NCBI GenBank assembly: GCA_024760905.1
Contig: CM045735.1
Location: forward strand, 7,652,161 to 7,716,160
Source of the DNA: Plotosus lineatus
Lineage: Eukaryota > Chordata > Actinopteri > Siluriformes > Plotosidae
Direction: 5' to 3'
DNA: 64,000 nt
A program made the translations under genes and the position numbers. How positions within the stretch are numbered: the first letter of the stretch is position 1; every line of letters begins with the position of its first letter. Positions 1 through 11,841 of this stretch are shown piece by piece. The notes beneath the pieces were generated by a model. It made no database searches. It was not told the DNA's origin and worked only from the letters and a program-made list of their open reading frames with translations.

Positions 1-693
1 GATAAATAGAACTCCGTTCCATCAACACCCTACACAGCAGCACAAACAGTTTAACGTTCACTTAAATCAGAAAGAATTAAATCTAAACGAAGGGATCATC
101 ATCATCATCCAAGAACAAGTAAGGGTCTGCCAAGCAGAATATTCAAAAATACCTGTGTAACCTGCACCAACACTGCGTCACATATGAACAACAAAATCCT
201 CATCATATCAACATACCCACACGCAAAGAGAGCAGAGGACAAAGCAGCTTTCATAAACTCCACGAACCCAGAAAATCTTCGAAACGACATGGAGGGGACG
301 ATGGAGACCTGTACGAACAGGACTCGAAATCTGAAGCGAATTAACAGTTTGTCGTGCAATCGGTTTCCTGTTTTGAAATTCTTGGAAATGGTTAATTTGA
401 CATGCAGAGTACAATGGTTGAAGGGTTTGTTATGTTTATGAATTTAATTTTTTTGTGTTCGGTATCTAGAAGATATGAATACATCGGTTTCGTTCTTGGA
501 AAGCAGAAAATGTAACGGCCTGTTGCGACATCTTCAGCTGATTCATCTAGCGTGTGTTCAGATTGAGTTTGCGGGGAAACATATCCAAAATTCATAGGCA
601 TACGTGTCAACTGAAATCTTAAAGACACGTGGCGATTACATGTGTTATGATGTAGCGTCTCACATGTGGCACATACAGCACTTTTTATATATA

Positions 694-1422
694 CAGTGGT
701 ACCTTACGATAGTCTGAGTAAACGAAAAATCCAGGTTACGAAAAACATTTTCAGAAATTTTTTGTCTCTGTATATGAAACAAGATCTCCTTACGAAACAA
801 GCCAAACGTGCCCTTAAAACAATGCATGAGCTGCTTTCCCATTGATGATCTTCCAACATCCCGCCCCACTGGCCTCCCATTGGCGAGGAGAGATTATGCA
901 GCTCCCTCGCATTGGCTATGAGGGATGATGCAGCTCCCTCACATTGGCTCTCTCAACATCCCGCCCCACTGGCCTCCCATTGGCTAGGAGGGATGATGTG
1001 GCTCCTCCCATTGGCTATTATGGAGCTGCATCTCCTATAATGCCTTTCGTGTCAAAGACAGAGATACTGTTTTTTTTACTCAGCCTTTTAACCTTCCATA
1101 AACATTTATAAGATTATAACTCTGCTCAGAAGACACGGTCAACACACACGTGTGTGTGATTTCTGGTGCGAGTGAAAAGAGGAAGCGGGCTCGTGATATC
1201 GCAAAGGAATATGGCCAAACCCGTCTACCATCGGTACGATACTGAAGCAGAAGGTCTTAAAAGGTAGACTTTTATAATTTTTAAAAGGGTTTATGGGGTC
1301 GTATTGGGAGCCTTGGAACGAATCACGCGTTTTACATGGAAAATGCGGTTCAACTTACAAAAAAATGCAGGTTATGAAAAAGGCGCTGGAACGGATTAAT
1401 TTTGTACAGTGAGGTACCACTG
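694..1422. mobile_element. pogo/Tigger-like non-autonomous DNA element
   Basis: The ends are inverted: CAGTGGTACCTTAC at the left and the complement of CAGTGGTACCTCAC at the right, each flanked by TA (692-693 and 1423-1424), the usual target duplication of the Tc1/mariner/pogo superfamily. The CAGTGGTACCTC terminus is typical of pogo/Tigger elements, which is family knowledge rather than something shown here. No transposase reading frame is visible. The middle (about 855-1020) holds a partial tandem duplication of a segment beginning CATCCCGCCCCACTGG. It lies in ankhd1 intron 2, immediately 5' of a LINE copy. Confidence 0.7.
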
Positions 1423-1439
1423 TATGAATATGTGTAAGC

Positions 1440-4400
1440 GAAATGCAGCCATGATGGGGGGGGGGGGCGGCATGAGGGGGTTTGGGCTAACCAGTGTCTC
1501 TCCCCCTCATGCCGGTCCCAAGCCCGGAGAAATGCAGAGGGTTGTGTCAGGAAGGGCATCCGACGTAAAACCAATGCCAAATATTTACGATGCAAATCAG
1601 AAGTATTACCCCCATACCGGATCGGTCGAGGCCCAGGTTAACAACGACCGCCATCAGTGCTGTCAATCAACAGGGTGCTGATGGAAATTGGACTACTGTT
1701 GGTCGAAGAAGGAGAGGCGGGAGGCGTGTCCGTAGGCAGAGAGAGAAGAGGAAAGGCTTGAGTCTAGGACTGAGAGTGGGGACTTTGAATGTTGGAACAA
1801 TGCAAAGAAAAGGTAGAGAGCTGGCTGACATGATGCAGAGGAGGAAGGTGGACATACTGTGTGTTCAGGAGACCAGGTGGAAAGGTAGCAAAGCTAAAAG
1901 CTTAGGAGCAGGGTTTAAGCTATTTTATCACAGTGTGGATGGGAAGAGAAATGGAGTAGGAGTCATCTTGAAGGAGGGGTTTGTCAGGAATGTTCTAAAA
2001 GTGAAAAGAGTGTCAGACAGAGTGATGAGTCTCAAGTTAGAAATTGAAGGTGTAATGCTCAATGTTGTTAGTGCTTATGCCCCACAGGCAGGATGTGAGC
2101 TAGAAGAGAAGGAGAGATTCTGAAGTGACTTAGATGAAGTGATGCAGAGTACCCCCAGAGGTGAAAGAGTGGTCATTGGTGCAGACTTCAATGGACATGT
2201 TGGTACAGGCAACGGAGGGGACGAGGAAGTGATGGGCAGGTTTGGTATCCAGGACAGGAACGCAGAAGGACAGATGTTGATAGATTTTGCAAAAAGGATG
2301 GAAATGGCTGTGGTGAATACTTTCTTCCAGAAGAGACAGGAGCATAGGGTGACTTATAAAAGTGGAGGTAGGAGCACACAGGTAGACGACATCTTGTGTT
2401 GGCGATGTAATTTGAAGGAAGTCAGTGACTGCAAAGTAGTAGCAGGTGATTGTTGCCAAACAGCATAGGATGGTGGTGTGCAGGATGACTGATGGTGAGA
2501 AAGGTGAAAAAGGCAAAGGCAGAGCATAAGACAAAGTGGTGGAAGCTGAAAAAGGAAGAGTGCCGTGTTGTCTTCAAGGAGGAGTTGAAACAGGCTTTGG
2601 GTGGCCAGGAAGTGCTTCCAAATGACTGGACAACCACAGCAAATGTGATCAGGGACACAGGTAGGAGAGTACTTGGTGTGTCCTCTGGAAGGAAAGTAGA
2701 TAAGGAGACTTGGTTGTGGAATGAGGAAGTGCAGGAGTGTGTACAAAGGAAGAGGTTAGCTAAGAAGAAGTGGGACATTGAGAGGACCAAAGAGAGTAAA
2801 CAGGAGTACAGGGAGACATAGCGTAAGGCAAAAGTAGTAGTGTCAAAGGCCAAACAGAGTGCGTTTGATGACTTGTATGCTAGGTTGGAAAGTAAGGAGG
2901 GAGAAAATGATTTATACAGGTTGGCACAGCAGAGAAATAGAGATGGGAAGGACGTGCAGCAAGTTAGATTGATAAAGGACAGAGAGGGAGATGTATTGAC
3001 TGATGACAGAAGTGTGCTGGGAAGAGGGAAAGAGTACTTTGAAGAGCTGATGAATGAGGAAAATGAGAGAGAGAGAAAAAGAGTAGAAGAGGTGACCATT
3101 GAGGAGCAGGATGTAGCAAAGATCAGTAAGGGTGAAGTGAGAAGGGCATTGAAGAGGATGAAGAATGGAAAGGCAGTTGGTCCTGATGACATACCGGTGG
3201 AGGTATGGAAGTGTCTAGGAGAGGTAGCAGTAGATTTTCTGACAAGAACATTCAACAAGGTCCTAGAGATTGAGCAGATGCCGGAGGAGTGGAGGAGAAG
3301 TGTGCTGGTGCCCATTTTTAAGAACAAGGGAGACGTGCAGAGTTGCGGCAACTACAGAGGGATAAAGTTGATGAGCCATACGATGAAGTTATGGGAAAGA
3401 ATAGTGGAAGCTAGACAAAGGGCAGAGGTCAGCATTTGTGAACAACAGTTTGGTTTCATGCCAAGAAAGAGCACCACAGATGCAATGTTTGCTTTGAGGA
3501 TGTTAATAGAGAAGTACAGAGAAGGTCAGAGGGAGCTACATTGTGCCTTTGTGGATCTGGAAAAAGCATATGACAGGGTGCCAAGAGAAGAACTGTGGTC
3601 TTGCATGAGGAAGTCTGGAGTGGCAGAGAAGTATGTTAGAGTGGTGTAGGACATGTACGAGAGATGTAAGACAGCGGTGAGGTGTGCTGTCGGTGTGACC
3701 GACGAATTCAAGGTGGAGGTGGGACTGCATCAAGGGTCAGCTCTGAGCCCCTTCTTGTTTGCTATGGTGATGGACAGGCTGACAGACGAGGTGAGACAAG
3801 AATCTCCATGGACTATGATGTTTGCAGATGACATCGTGATCTGTAGTGAGAGCAGAGAACAAGTGCAGGAAAATCTAGAGAGGTGGAGGTATGCCCTGGA
3901 AAGGAGAGGAATGAAGGTTAGCCTCAGAAAATCAGAATACATGTGTGTGAATGAGAAGGACCCAGGAGGAACGGTGATGTTACAGGGAGCAGAGATAACG
4001 AAGGTGGAGGATTTTAAGTACTTAGGCTCAACAATCCAGAGCAATGGAGAGTGTGGGAAAGAGGTGAAGAAGCGTGTGCAGGCAGGCTGGAATGGTTGGA
4101 GAAAAGTGTCTGGTGTGATGTGCAATAGGAGAGTGTCAGCAAGAATGAAGGGAAAAGTGTACAAGACGGTGGTGAGGCCAGCGATGTTGTATGGATTAGA
4201 AACAGTGGCGCTGAGGAAAAGGCAGGAGGCAGAGCTGGAGGTAGCGGAGATGAAAATGTTGAGATTCTCTCTGGGAGTAACGAGGATGGATAGGATCAGA
4301 AATTAGTATATCAGAGGGACAGCACACGTAAGATGTTTTGGAGACAAAGTCAGAGAGGCTAGATTGAGATGGTTTGGACATGTACAGAGGAGGGATAGTG

Positions 4401-4612
4401 AGTATATTGGCAGTAGGATGCTGAGGTTGGAACTACCAGGCAGAAGGCCTCGAGGAAGACCAAAGAAGAAATTTATGGATGTGGTGAAGGAAGACATGAA
4501 GGTCGTTGGAGTCAGAAAAGAAGATGCGGAGGACAGGGTGAGGTGGAGGTGGATGATTTGCTGTGGCGACCCCTGAAGGGAGCAGCCGAAAGGAAAAGAA
4601 GAAGAAGAAGAG
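1440..4612 (+). mobile_element. RTE-type LINE, near full length (copy 1)
   Basis: This non-LTR retrotransposon carries endonuclease then reverse transcriptase coding and a short 3' UTR ending in CCGAAAGGAAAAGAAGAAG, followed by a GA-rich tail. The left limit is approximate and was placed by comparison with the second long copy at 8779-11821 on the other strand, which shares the segment around 'ccagtgtctctcccc'. Fish RTE-clade elements such as Expander have this order and size; the clade assignment is from domain style and memory, not a search. No convincing target duplication was found for this copy. Confidence 0.85.
1701..4576 (+). pseudogene. LINE endonuclease-reverse transcriptase ORF, broken
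   Basis: The N-terminal part is an APE-type endonuclease: GTLNVGTM near 1780, DILCVQETRW near 1850, SAYAPQAG near 2065 and a GADFNGH motif near 2180. The C-terminal part is a reverse transcriptase with NYRGI, an AFVDLEKAYDRV block and the catalytic FADD at 3821-3832, followed by a conserved tail ending in CCGDP. Stops occur at about 2121, 2467, 2819, 3648 and 4304, and the frame changes between the endonuclease part and the RT part near 2470-2490. From 2492 to 4576 the frame is constant, so the later stops are point changes (for example CAG to TAG at 3648, by comparison with the copy at 42942). The copy is dead but not old. Confidence 0.85.
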
Positions 4613-5034
4613 AGAGAGAGAGCGAGAGAGAGAGAGAGAAACAAACCAAAAAAAAAAAAAATCAGATGGTGACGTCACCAAACTGCAGTGCAAGATATGC
4701 TCGAAAAACATTGTTTCCATTCTACGAGAGGCAAGTTACTATGAACAATGTGAAAACACCAACTGGCATCGTTATAATAATGATATTTTGAATAAATCAA
4801 TATTCCTGTTCATCATTCCACCCCCATTTATTTATCATAATCAATTTAAATTGATACTGTGCACATGATAAAGATTTAGTCCAATATTAACTAGGCCAAA
4901 TATATGGTGAATCCACCCAGCAGCATTGTAAAATGCATGTTTCGAGTTGATTTTTTTTTTTTTTTTTTCAGATTATCCTTGTTTGATGGCAAACATATGA
5001 AATGAAGTATTACTTTCATTTATCTCAGAATCAG
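4613..5034. other. intronic DNA between LINE and SINE
   Basis: This begins with a GA-rich simple tract (4605-4640). Nothing clearly functional is seen. The plus strand at 4670-4760 can be read as a short peptide containing LQCKICSKNI, which vaguely resembles a zinc-knuckle or BED-finger piece, but it is short and undisciplined. Confidence 0.4.
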
Positions 5035-5049
5035 ATTCATCTACCTGAC

Positions 5050-5388
5050 GGGCAGTGATGGTCTAGTGGATTGGGCGCAGATCGCTGATCCAAAGGTTGG
5101 GGGTTCAAGTCCCCACAGGGTTGTCACTGTCCCCCCAGTGCAGCTAACTGGGTTATCAAAGGCGGGCCATGTCCCTCACTGTCTATGGTGAGAGGCATGT
5201 AAAAGAACCATTGCTGACTTTCGTCAAGAGTAGGCTGCAAAGCCATTAGCGTGTTTGTCCCTTGCTAAAGGATTGTGACAGGAACGGCATCCAACGTAAA
5301 AAAAAAAACTGCTAAATCAAATGTGTGAATCGGATGATTCGCTGTGGCGACTCCGGAGAAAGGGAAAAAGCCGAAAGGAAAAGAAGAC
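5050..5388 (+). mobile_element. tRNA-derived SINE, family A (copy 1)
   Basis: The head is tRNA-like, with an A-box-like GGTCTAGTGG and a B-box-like GGTTCAAGTCC. The body contains a segment matching the 5' region of the local LINE (ACAGGAACGGCATCC AACG) and the 3' end carries the LINE-type tail GCTGTGGCGACTCC...GCCGAAAGGAAAAGAAG. It is flanked by an exact 15-bp target duplication, ATTCATCTACCTGAC, at 5035-5049 and 5389-5403, so both boundaries are secure. It is a non-coding element that presumably depends on LINE machinery. Confidence 0.88.
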
Positions 5389-5403
5389 ATTCATCTACCT
5401 GAC

Positions 5404-7317
5404 CAGTTATGCCTCTCGCTTCTCTTCTTATTTCCGTTACATTATCTGTGCAGATCTGACACTGAATTAGTTTTAATTGATCCCCTTCATTTTCAGTTTC
5501 ATCAACAAAATAGTCGTGAAAGTCCCACAATTTAAAAGTTTTTCCTGAGACGCTTTCACCATGCGCATTTTGATACCTCACCTTCTTACAAGGAGCTGCC
5601 ATATTTATTGAGCAGCGAGAAGTCTCACGATATTGCACACAGTACACACATGATCATGCATGTAAACAAACAAAATGGCAACCATCACCAAGTCGCTTGG
5701 CCAAAGCTAGCAATAAATTTCTCTGTATAAAACTTGTACGAAAACCAACTGCCTCGTATATGAATACAAATTTTCACCCGTGAACAAACATTCGTTCGGG
5801 CTTTTTTTTTTCCCTCACATAACCTATACAATCATTCATGGCTGACATTGAGGCCTGTGTGTATTTTTCTCTTTCACACACAAAGTGACAAGTCAAGTTG
5901 GTGACTGTAAAAGCAATTAACATGGTTAATTAAATTGGTATTTTGCGAGTAGAGGATAATATTGTCAAAAAAAAATATTTCATATCAGATTTGGCTCATG
6001 TTTGATAATTGCCTAATAACCACTTTATACCTAGCAATACTGCTATTAAAATGTACTATATTAAATATACTATCACATCTGCATTCAATTATTGTTGATG
6101 AGTGTACCATGTACAGCTTTATTAGACTCGCCCACAGTTCGCAGTTAGTATTGCTCTATTTTTACTGATACAGGAATCAAGGGAAAATTATTACGCGCAG
6201 TTGATTTTAGGGCTTGTCAAGCTAGGTCTTATGTAGAAATCGAGTCTCACAGATGGAAGCATTTTACAAGTAGGAATCATCGTGATCCTTCTGCTGAAAA
6301 CAATCAACTCTTAACAAATATTTAATAAATTGGAACTTATTCTAGTTGCATTTAAAGAATTCGAAGGATCTAACGATCAGCCTATTTCACTGTACGCTCT
6401 TAATTATGGAGACCATTAGTGTAACCTGTTGCGTTTGCAAGATAAAATCAGACAAACAAAACCATAGGTTAACCATACTGTTTTACCAATGAGCAAGAAA
6501 ATTATCAAAAATTCTGAAATTTCAATGCTTGCACTAATATCACACAGGCAACCGCATGGACGCAAAGGATTACGCGTATGTATACGCATGCATGCACACG
6601 CATGCATGCACAGAAAGCTGACTAAATTCCGCTGCTGAGTCATGATCAAACCCGAGGCTGCCGTATTGAAAACTATTGTTCCTGTTAATCTCTGCTGGTG
6701 CTGCTCTGAGTGATCCATCAGCTTATAGGACCGGGTCAAACCTGGATCCTTTCACAGCCCCAACACGTACAGCCTGGCCGAGCTAATCAGACCCGCACCT
6801 CAAGACGCTCTACAGGTGAATGACAGGTCACGTCACGCCACACTTCCAGCTCAACAGAAACGCGCACTGCAGCCATGCTTTACCCAAGTCCTAAAATACA
6901 CACTGCATGTTTTACCAGAAGGCTGCTTGAGTGTGTGTACACTAAACAAAGTGTGCTATTTCAGAAAAACAAACAAACAACACGGGCCAATCAGCTAACA
7001 TGATTGGTGAGAAAATGTTTGTTTTTTGTTGGAGAAAAAGTAACCTGCATGATTCTTGGCCTTTGAATTTCAAAGATGGCTACAAACGGACAGCTTTACA
7101 CTGCACTAATTTGCTTGGAAAATAACCCAGAAATCAGGTGAGTACTGGCAGGCAGGTGGGTGAGAACTGACAGGCAGCTGATGGTGGGCTGAGAGTGAGG
7201 GAACAAGTGAGAAAGAAAGAAAGGAGAGAGAGCACAAGAGAGCATGAAAGACAGAGAGAGTGAGAGAGACAGTGTGGGAGAGCATGACAGGGAGAAGACA
7301 AAATAGACACGCACACG

Positions 7318-7353
<36 letters not shown>

Positions 7354-7359
7354 ACGTAC
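5404..7359. other. ankhd1 intron 2, no clear gene
   Basis: This is mostly unique AT-rich intronic DNA. On the minus strand 5405-5597 reads as an open peptide with QCQIC in a finger-like context, interrupted by the SINE at 5050; this may be an old transposase fragment. A purine-rich AG stretch precedes exon 2 (7190-7350). I see no other exon. The next ankhd1 exon, expected to continue the N-terminal region, was not found and probably lies left of the window. Confidence 0.5.
7321..7349 (+). repeat. (AG)n microsatellite beside ankhd1 exon 2
   Basis: An uninterrupted AG dinucleotide run ends 11 bases from the exon 2 splice donor on the minus strand, so on the transcript it is a CT run just inside intron 2. 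Confidence 0.9.
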
Positions 7360-7513
7360 CTGCTGCCTCTAGTAACGCCTCCAGCCGCGCCTGTGTTTCT
7401 GGATCTACTGTTCTGAGATCAGCTCCGTCGGCTGCACTGGATAAGAGCAGCTCTGACGCCGTTTTAAGCACTGGGTTATCCAAATCTTCCTGGTCTAAAA
7501 TAAAAGACTCCAC
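7360..7513 (-). CDS. ankhd1: ankhd1 exon 2 (ankyrin repeat and KH domain protein)
   Basis: This 154-nt exon encodes the conserved N-terminal block of ANKHD1: it starts VESFILDQEDLDNPVLKTAS and ends TQARLEALLEAA plus one base of a Gly codon. It is bounded by CCTGCAG on the upstream side and GTACGT at the donor, both on the minus strand. The incoming phase is 0, matching the end of exon 1 at 34321, so DEVSE joins VESF exactly as in the vertebrate family. ANKHD1 is a large cytoplasmic/nuclear scaffold with many ankyrin repeats and one KH domain, linked to Hippo/YAP signalling; those domains are not in this window. The paralogue ANKRD17 shares this block, but the exon 1 sequence favours ankhd1. 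Confidence 0.93.
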
Positions 7514-8758
7514 CTGCAGGGTCAGAAGAAAAAAAACAACCATTTAACAAGGAACCAAATCTCCATTCCTGTTTCAGGTCATAAGGAGCGACGCTAATAA
7601 CATCAGATGATAACATTCCCGAACTGATCAGCATTTGCGCTCTTCATTCAGGTTTGTAGTCATGACATGAACTTTATTTCACATGCAATCCTAACACAGA
7701 ACAAGTGCACAAAGTCACTAAGCAGTGCCTCCGATCAATTGGAAGCCATGTTGAATTCTTGTTAAATAATCTTAACTCCAAATCTGCTCAGGCCCAGCAC
7801 CGACTCAGACATATGATTGGAGACCTGACAGTCTTAATCCCAGGTCTTCACACTAGAAGAACCAGGTAATCAAATACATCTCACCACTGCCATGACATGA
7901 GGGCTCTACTGACAAAGTTCATGTGGAAAAGAAAGTCCACTCTGGTTGCTGTGCTGCCTCAAGATACAAGTTTTAATCTTTAGGCCTTCAGCCTCAGTGG
8001 AATTATAGTAAGCACCAAGACGAGCCGATCAGCAGGTTGTCCTTCCCCTTCCCGAGCCATGCCCTTTACCTCCATAAACCTGCCGCTCCACCCACAACGT
8101 CTTTTCCACACTCTACACCAGCACTACAGTGTAGTGTTTGTGTGGGGGCGAGTATAAGCACACATGTCGCTGCCCCACAGCGGCTGAGAGTTGCAGCAGT
8201 GGCTCAAGCACACAGCAGAGCTGATCTACAGAATTACTGGTGACTTTGACGGCTGCGTAATGACATTTAATGTAACATGATCCATTTTAACACTTCGGTC
8301 TTATCTTTCAATCACACAGAGCTGCTCAACAACACACACACTTGAATTTGCAATTCAATGGACCATTCCTGGGTTACAGTGGTGCATTCAGAAATACACA
8401 CAAGAGCTGAAATCGTAACTACATGATTAAGAATCGATAACTCAAGTGTGAATATGATAAAAACGACAAAAAGAACACCTTTCGTTGTTTCGTCGACATA
8501 GTGCTGGACAGTACAACGCAAATCATTCCTTTTTTTTTTTTTCAATAAAACTCAATGGTGGACAGTCACATGTATAAAAATATAATACTGCAATCTTCGA
8601 TTATTCATATCCCTCCCAAGAAAAAGAGCATTTGTTCATGTTATGTGCATGATGCCAAGTGGCAGACCATCCAGTTCCTCAGTGCAGTTAAATGACATCC
8701 ATGTGTAAATAATTCAGCATCTTTTCCCCATGAGCACGTTACACCACCACAAGGAAGT
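7514..8758. other. intron 1, unique sequence
   Basis: No repeat family or coding signal is recognised here. Confidence 0.5.
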
Positions 8759-8778
8759 GTGTGTCCCGTACACGTGTC

Positions 8779-11700
8779 TTCTTGTCCTTTCGGCTTTTCC
8801 CTTCAGGGGTCGCCACAGCGAATCATCTGCCTCCATCTCACCCTATCCTCTGCATCTTTTTCTCTTACACCAACTGCCTTCATGTCCTCCTTCACCACGT
8901 CCATGAATCATCTCTTTGGTCTTCCTTTAGGCCTTCTGCCTGGTAGTTCCAACCTCAGGGTCCTACTACCAATATACTCACTATCCCTCCTCTGTACATG
9001 TCCAAACCATTTCAATCTCGCCTCTCTGACTTTGTCTCCAAAACGTCTTACATGTGCTGTCCCTCTGATGTACTCATTCCTGACCCTATCCATCCTCGTT
9101 ACTCCCAAAGAGAACCTCAACATTTTCATCTCTGCTACCTCCAGCTCTGCCTCCTGTCTTTTCCCCAGGGCCACTGTTTCTAAACCATACAACATCGCTG
9201 GCCTCAACACCGTCTTGTACACTTTTCCTTTCATTTTTGCCTATCACACCGGACACTTTTCTCCAACCATTCCAACCAGCCTGCACACGATTCTTCACCT
9301 CTTTTCCACACTCTCCATTGCTCTGGATTGTTGAGCCTAAGTACTTAAAATCCTCCACCTTCCTTATATCTGCCCCCTGTAACCTCACCGTTCTTGTTGG
9401 GTCCTTGTCATTCATACACATGTATTCTGTCTTACTGAGACTAACCTTCATTCCCCTCCTTTCCAGGGCATACCTCCACCTCTCTAGATTTTCCTGCACT
9501 TGTTCTCTGCTCTCACTGCAGATCACAATGTCATCTGCAAACATCATAGTCCATGGAGATTCTTACTTAACCTCATCTGTCGGCCTGTCCATCACCATAG
9601 CAAACAAGAAGGGGCTCAGAGCTGACCCTTGATGCAGTCCCACCTCCACCTTGAACTCTTCTGTCACACCGACAGCACACCTCACCACTGTCTTACATCT
9701 CTCATACATGTCCTGCACCATTCTAACATACTTCTCTGCCACTCCAGACCTCCTCATCCACAGTTCCTCTTTCTGCACCCTGTCATATGCTTTCTCCAGA
9801 TCCACAAAGGCACAATGCAGCTCCCTCTGACCTTCTCTGTACTTCTCTATTAACATCCTCAAAGTAAACACTGCATCTGTGGTGCTCTTTCTTGGCATGA
9901 AACCAAACTGTTGTTCACAAATGCTGACCTCTGCCCTTAGTCTTGCTTCCACTGTTCTTTCCCATAATTTCATCGTATGGCTCATCAACTTTATCCCTCT
10001 GTAGTTGCTGCAACTCTGCACGTCTCCCTTGTTCTTAAAAATGGGCACCAGCACACTTCTCCACTCCTCCGGCATCTGCTCACTCTCTAGGACCTTGTTG
10101 AATGTTCTTGTCAGAAAATCTACTGCTACCTCTCCTAGACACTTCCATACCTCCACCGGTATGTCATCCGGACCAACTGCCTTTCCATTCTTCATCCTCT
10201 TCAATGCCCTCCTCACTTCACCCTTATTAATCTTTGCTACTTCCTGGTCCTCAACGGTCACCCCATCGACTCTTTTTTCTCTCTCATTTTCCTCATTCAT
10301 CAGCTCTTCAAAGTATTCTTTCCATCTTCCCAGCACACTTCTGTCATCAGTCAATACATTTCCCTCTCTGTCCTTCATCACTCTAACTTGCTGCACATCC
10401 TTCCCATCTCTATTTCTCTGCTGTGCCAACCTGTGTAAATAATTTTCTCCCTCTTTACTTTCCAACCGAGCATACAAGTCATCATACGCCCTCTATTTGG
10501 CCTTTGACACCGCTACTTTCGCCTTACGCCGTGTCTCCCTGTACTCCTGTTTACTCTCTTCGGTCCTCTCCATGTCCCACTTCTTATGTACATACTCCTG
10601 CACTTCCTCATTCCACCACCAAGTCTCCTTATCTCCTCTCCTTCCAGATGACACACCAAGTATTCTCCTACCTGTCTCTCTGATCACATTAGCTGTAGTT
10701 GTCCAGTCATCTGGAAGCACTTCCTGACCACCCAAAGCCTGTTTCAACTCCTCCTTGAAGACAACCTGACACTCTTCCTTTTTCAGCTCTCACCACTTTG
10801 TCTTCTGCTCTGCCTTTGCCTTACTCACCATCAGCGTCATCCTGCACACCACCATCCTATGCTGTTTGGCAACACTCTCACCCGCTACTACTTTGCGGTC
10901 ACTGACTTCCTTCAAATTACATCACCTACACAAGATGTCGTCTACCTGTGTGCTCCTACCTCCGCTTTTATAAGTCACTTTATGCTCCTCTCTCTTCTGG
11001 AAGAAAGTATTTACCACAGCCATTTCCATCCTTTTTGCAAAATCTACCAACATCCGTCCTTCTGCGTTCCTGTCCTGGATATCAAACCTGCCCATCACTT
11101 CCTCGTCCCCTCTGTTTCCTGCACCAACATGTCCATTGAAGTCTGCCCCAATGACCACACTTTCATCTTTGGGGGTATTCTGCATCACTTCATCTAACCC
11201 ACTCCAGAATCTCTCCTAGCTCACATCCTGCCTGTGGGGCATAAGCACTAACAACATTGAGCATCACACCTTCAATTTCTAACTTGAGACTCATCACTCT
11301 GTCTGACACTCTTTTCACTTCTCGAACATTCCTGACAAACCCCTCCTTCAAGATGACTCCCACTCCATTTGTCTTCCCATCCACACCATGAAAAAACAGC
11401 TTAAACCCTGCTCCTATGCTTCTAGCCTTGCTCCCTTTCCACCTGGTCTCCTGAACACACAGTATGTCCACCTTCCTCCTCTGCATCATGTCAGCCAGCT
11501 CTCTGCCTTTTCCTGTCATAGTTCCAACATTCAAAGTCCCTAATTTCAGTTCTAGACTCCTGCCTTTCCTCTTCTCTCTCTGCCTACGGACACGCCTCCC
11601 GCCTCTCCTTCTTCGACCAACAGTAGTCCAATTTCCACCAGCACCCTGTTGGTTAACAACACTGATGGCCGTCGTCGTTAACCCGGGCCTCAACCGATCC

Positions 11701-11821
11701 GGTATGAATTGTCATATCAAGAAAATTTTGTGATGAGACAACCCTCTGCATTTATCCGGGCTTGGGACCGGTGTGAGGGAGAGACACTGGCTTGTGCCCC
11801 TCCCTGCACGGCTGCATGCAC
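8779..11821 (-). mobile_element. RTE-type LINE, full length (copy 2)
   Basis: This is the same family as the copy at 1440-4612, in reverse orientation and 3043 bp long. Its 3' tail (complement of CTTTCGGCTTTTCCCTTCAG) starts at 8779. It is flanked by an imperfect 20-bp target duplication, GTGTGTCCCGTACACGTGTC at 8759-8778 and GTGTGTCCCGTCCACATGTC at 11822-11841 (two differences), so this is probably the complete element. Its 5' region differs from copy 1 between about 11700 and 11745. Confidence 0.87.
8785..11700 (-). pseudogene. LINE endonuclease-RT ORF of copy 2, broken
   Basis: Endonuclease coding runs from about 11693 to 10850 and the RT from about 10747 to 8790. The catalytic FADD is encoded at 9530-9541 on the minus strand. 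A 304-codon uninterrupted RT piece covers 9563-10477. The frame is broken several times, for example near 11190, 10850, 9560 and 9240, so no full-length protein is possible. The family's conserved YDRV, NYRGIK and RWFGHVQRR blocks remain. Confidence 0.85.
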
Positions 11822-11841
11822 GTGTGTCCCGTCCACATGTC

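Noticed and set aside
2422..3351. 309-codon minus-strand frame
   Set aside because: It is the antisense of the LINE reverse transcriptase; the plus strand carries the conserved motifs.
5050..5115. tRNA genes at SINE heads
   Set aside because: The heads have A- and B-box-like segments but no paired acceptor stem; only 52547-52628 folds as a tRNA.
7360..7513. ankrd17 instead of ankhd1
   Set aside because: Exon 2 is shared by both paralogues, but exon 1 (MLTD, VRLFGE, LDFKL, SDEDEVSE) matches the ANKHD1 N-terminus.
8759..9334. Plus-strand Ser/Leu/Pro-rich frames
   Set aside because: Antisense of LINE copy 2; the same applies to plus-strand frames up to 11700 and to 25014-25430.
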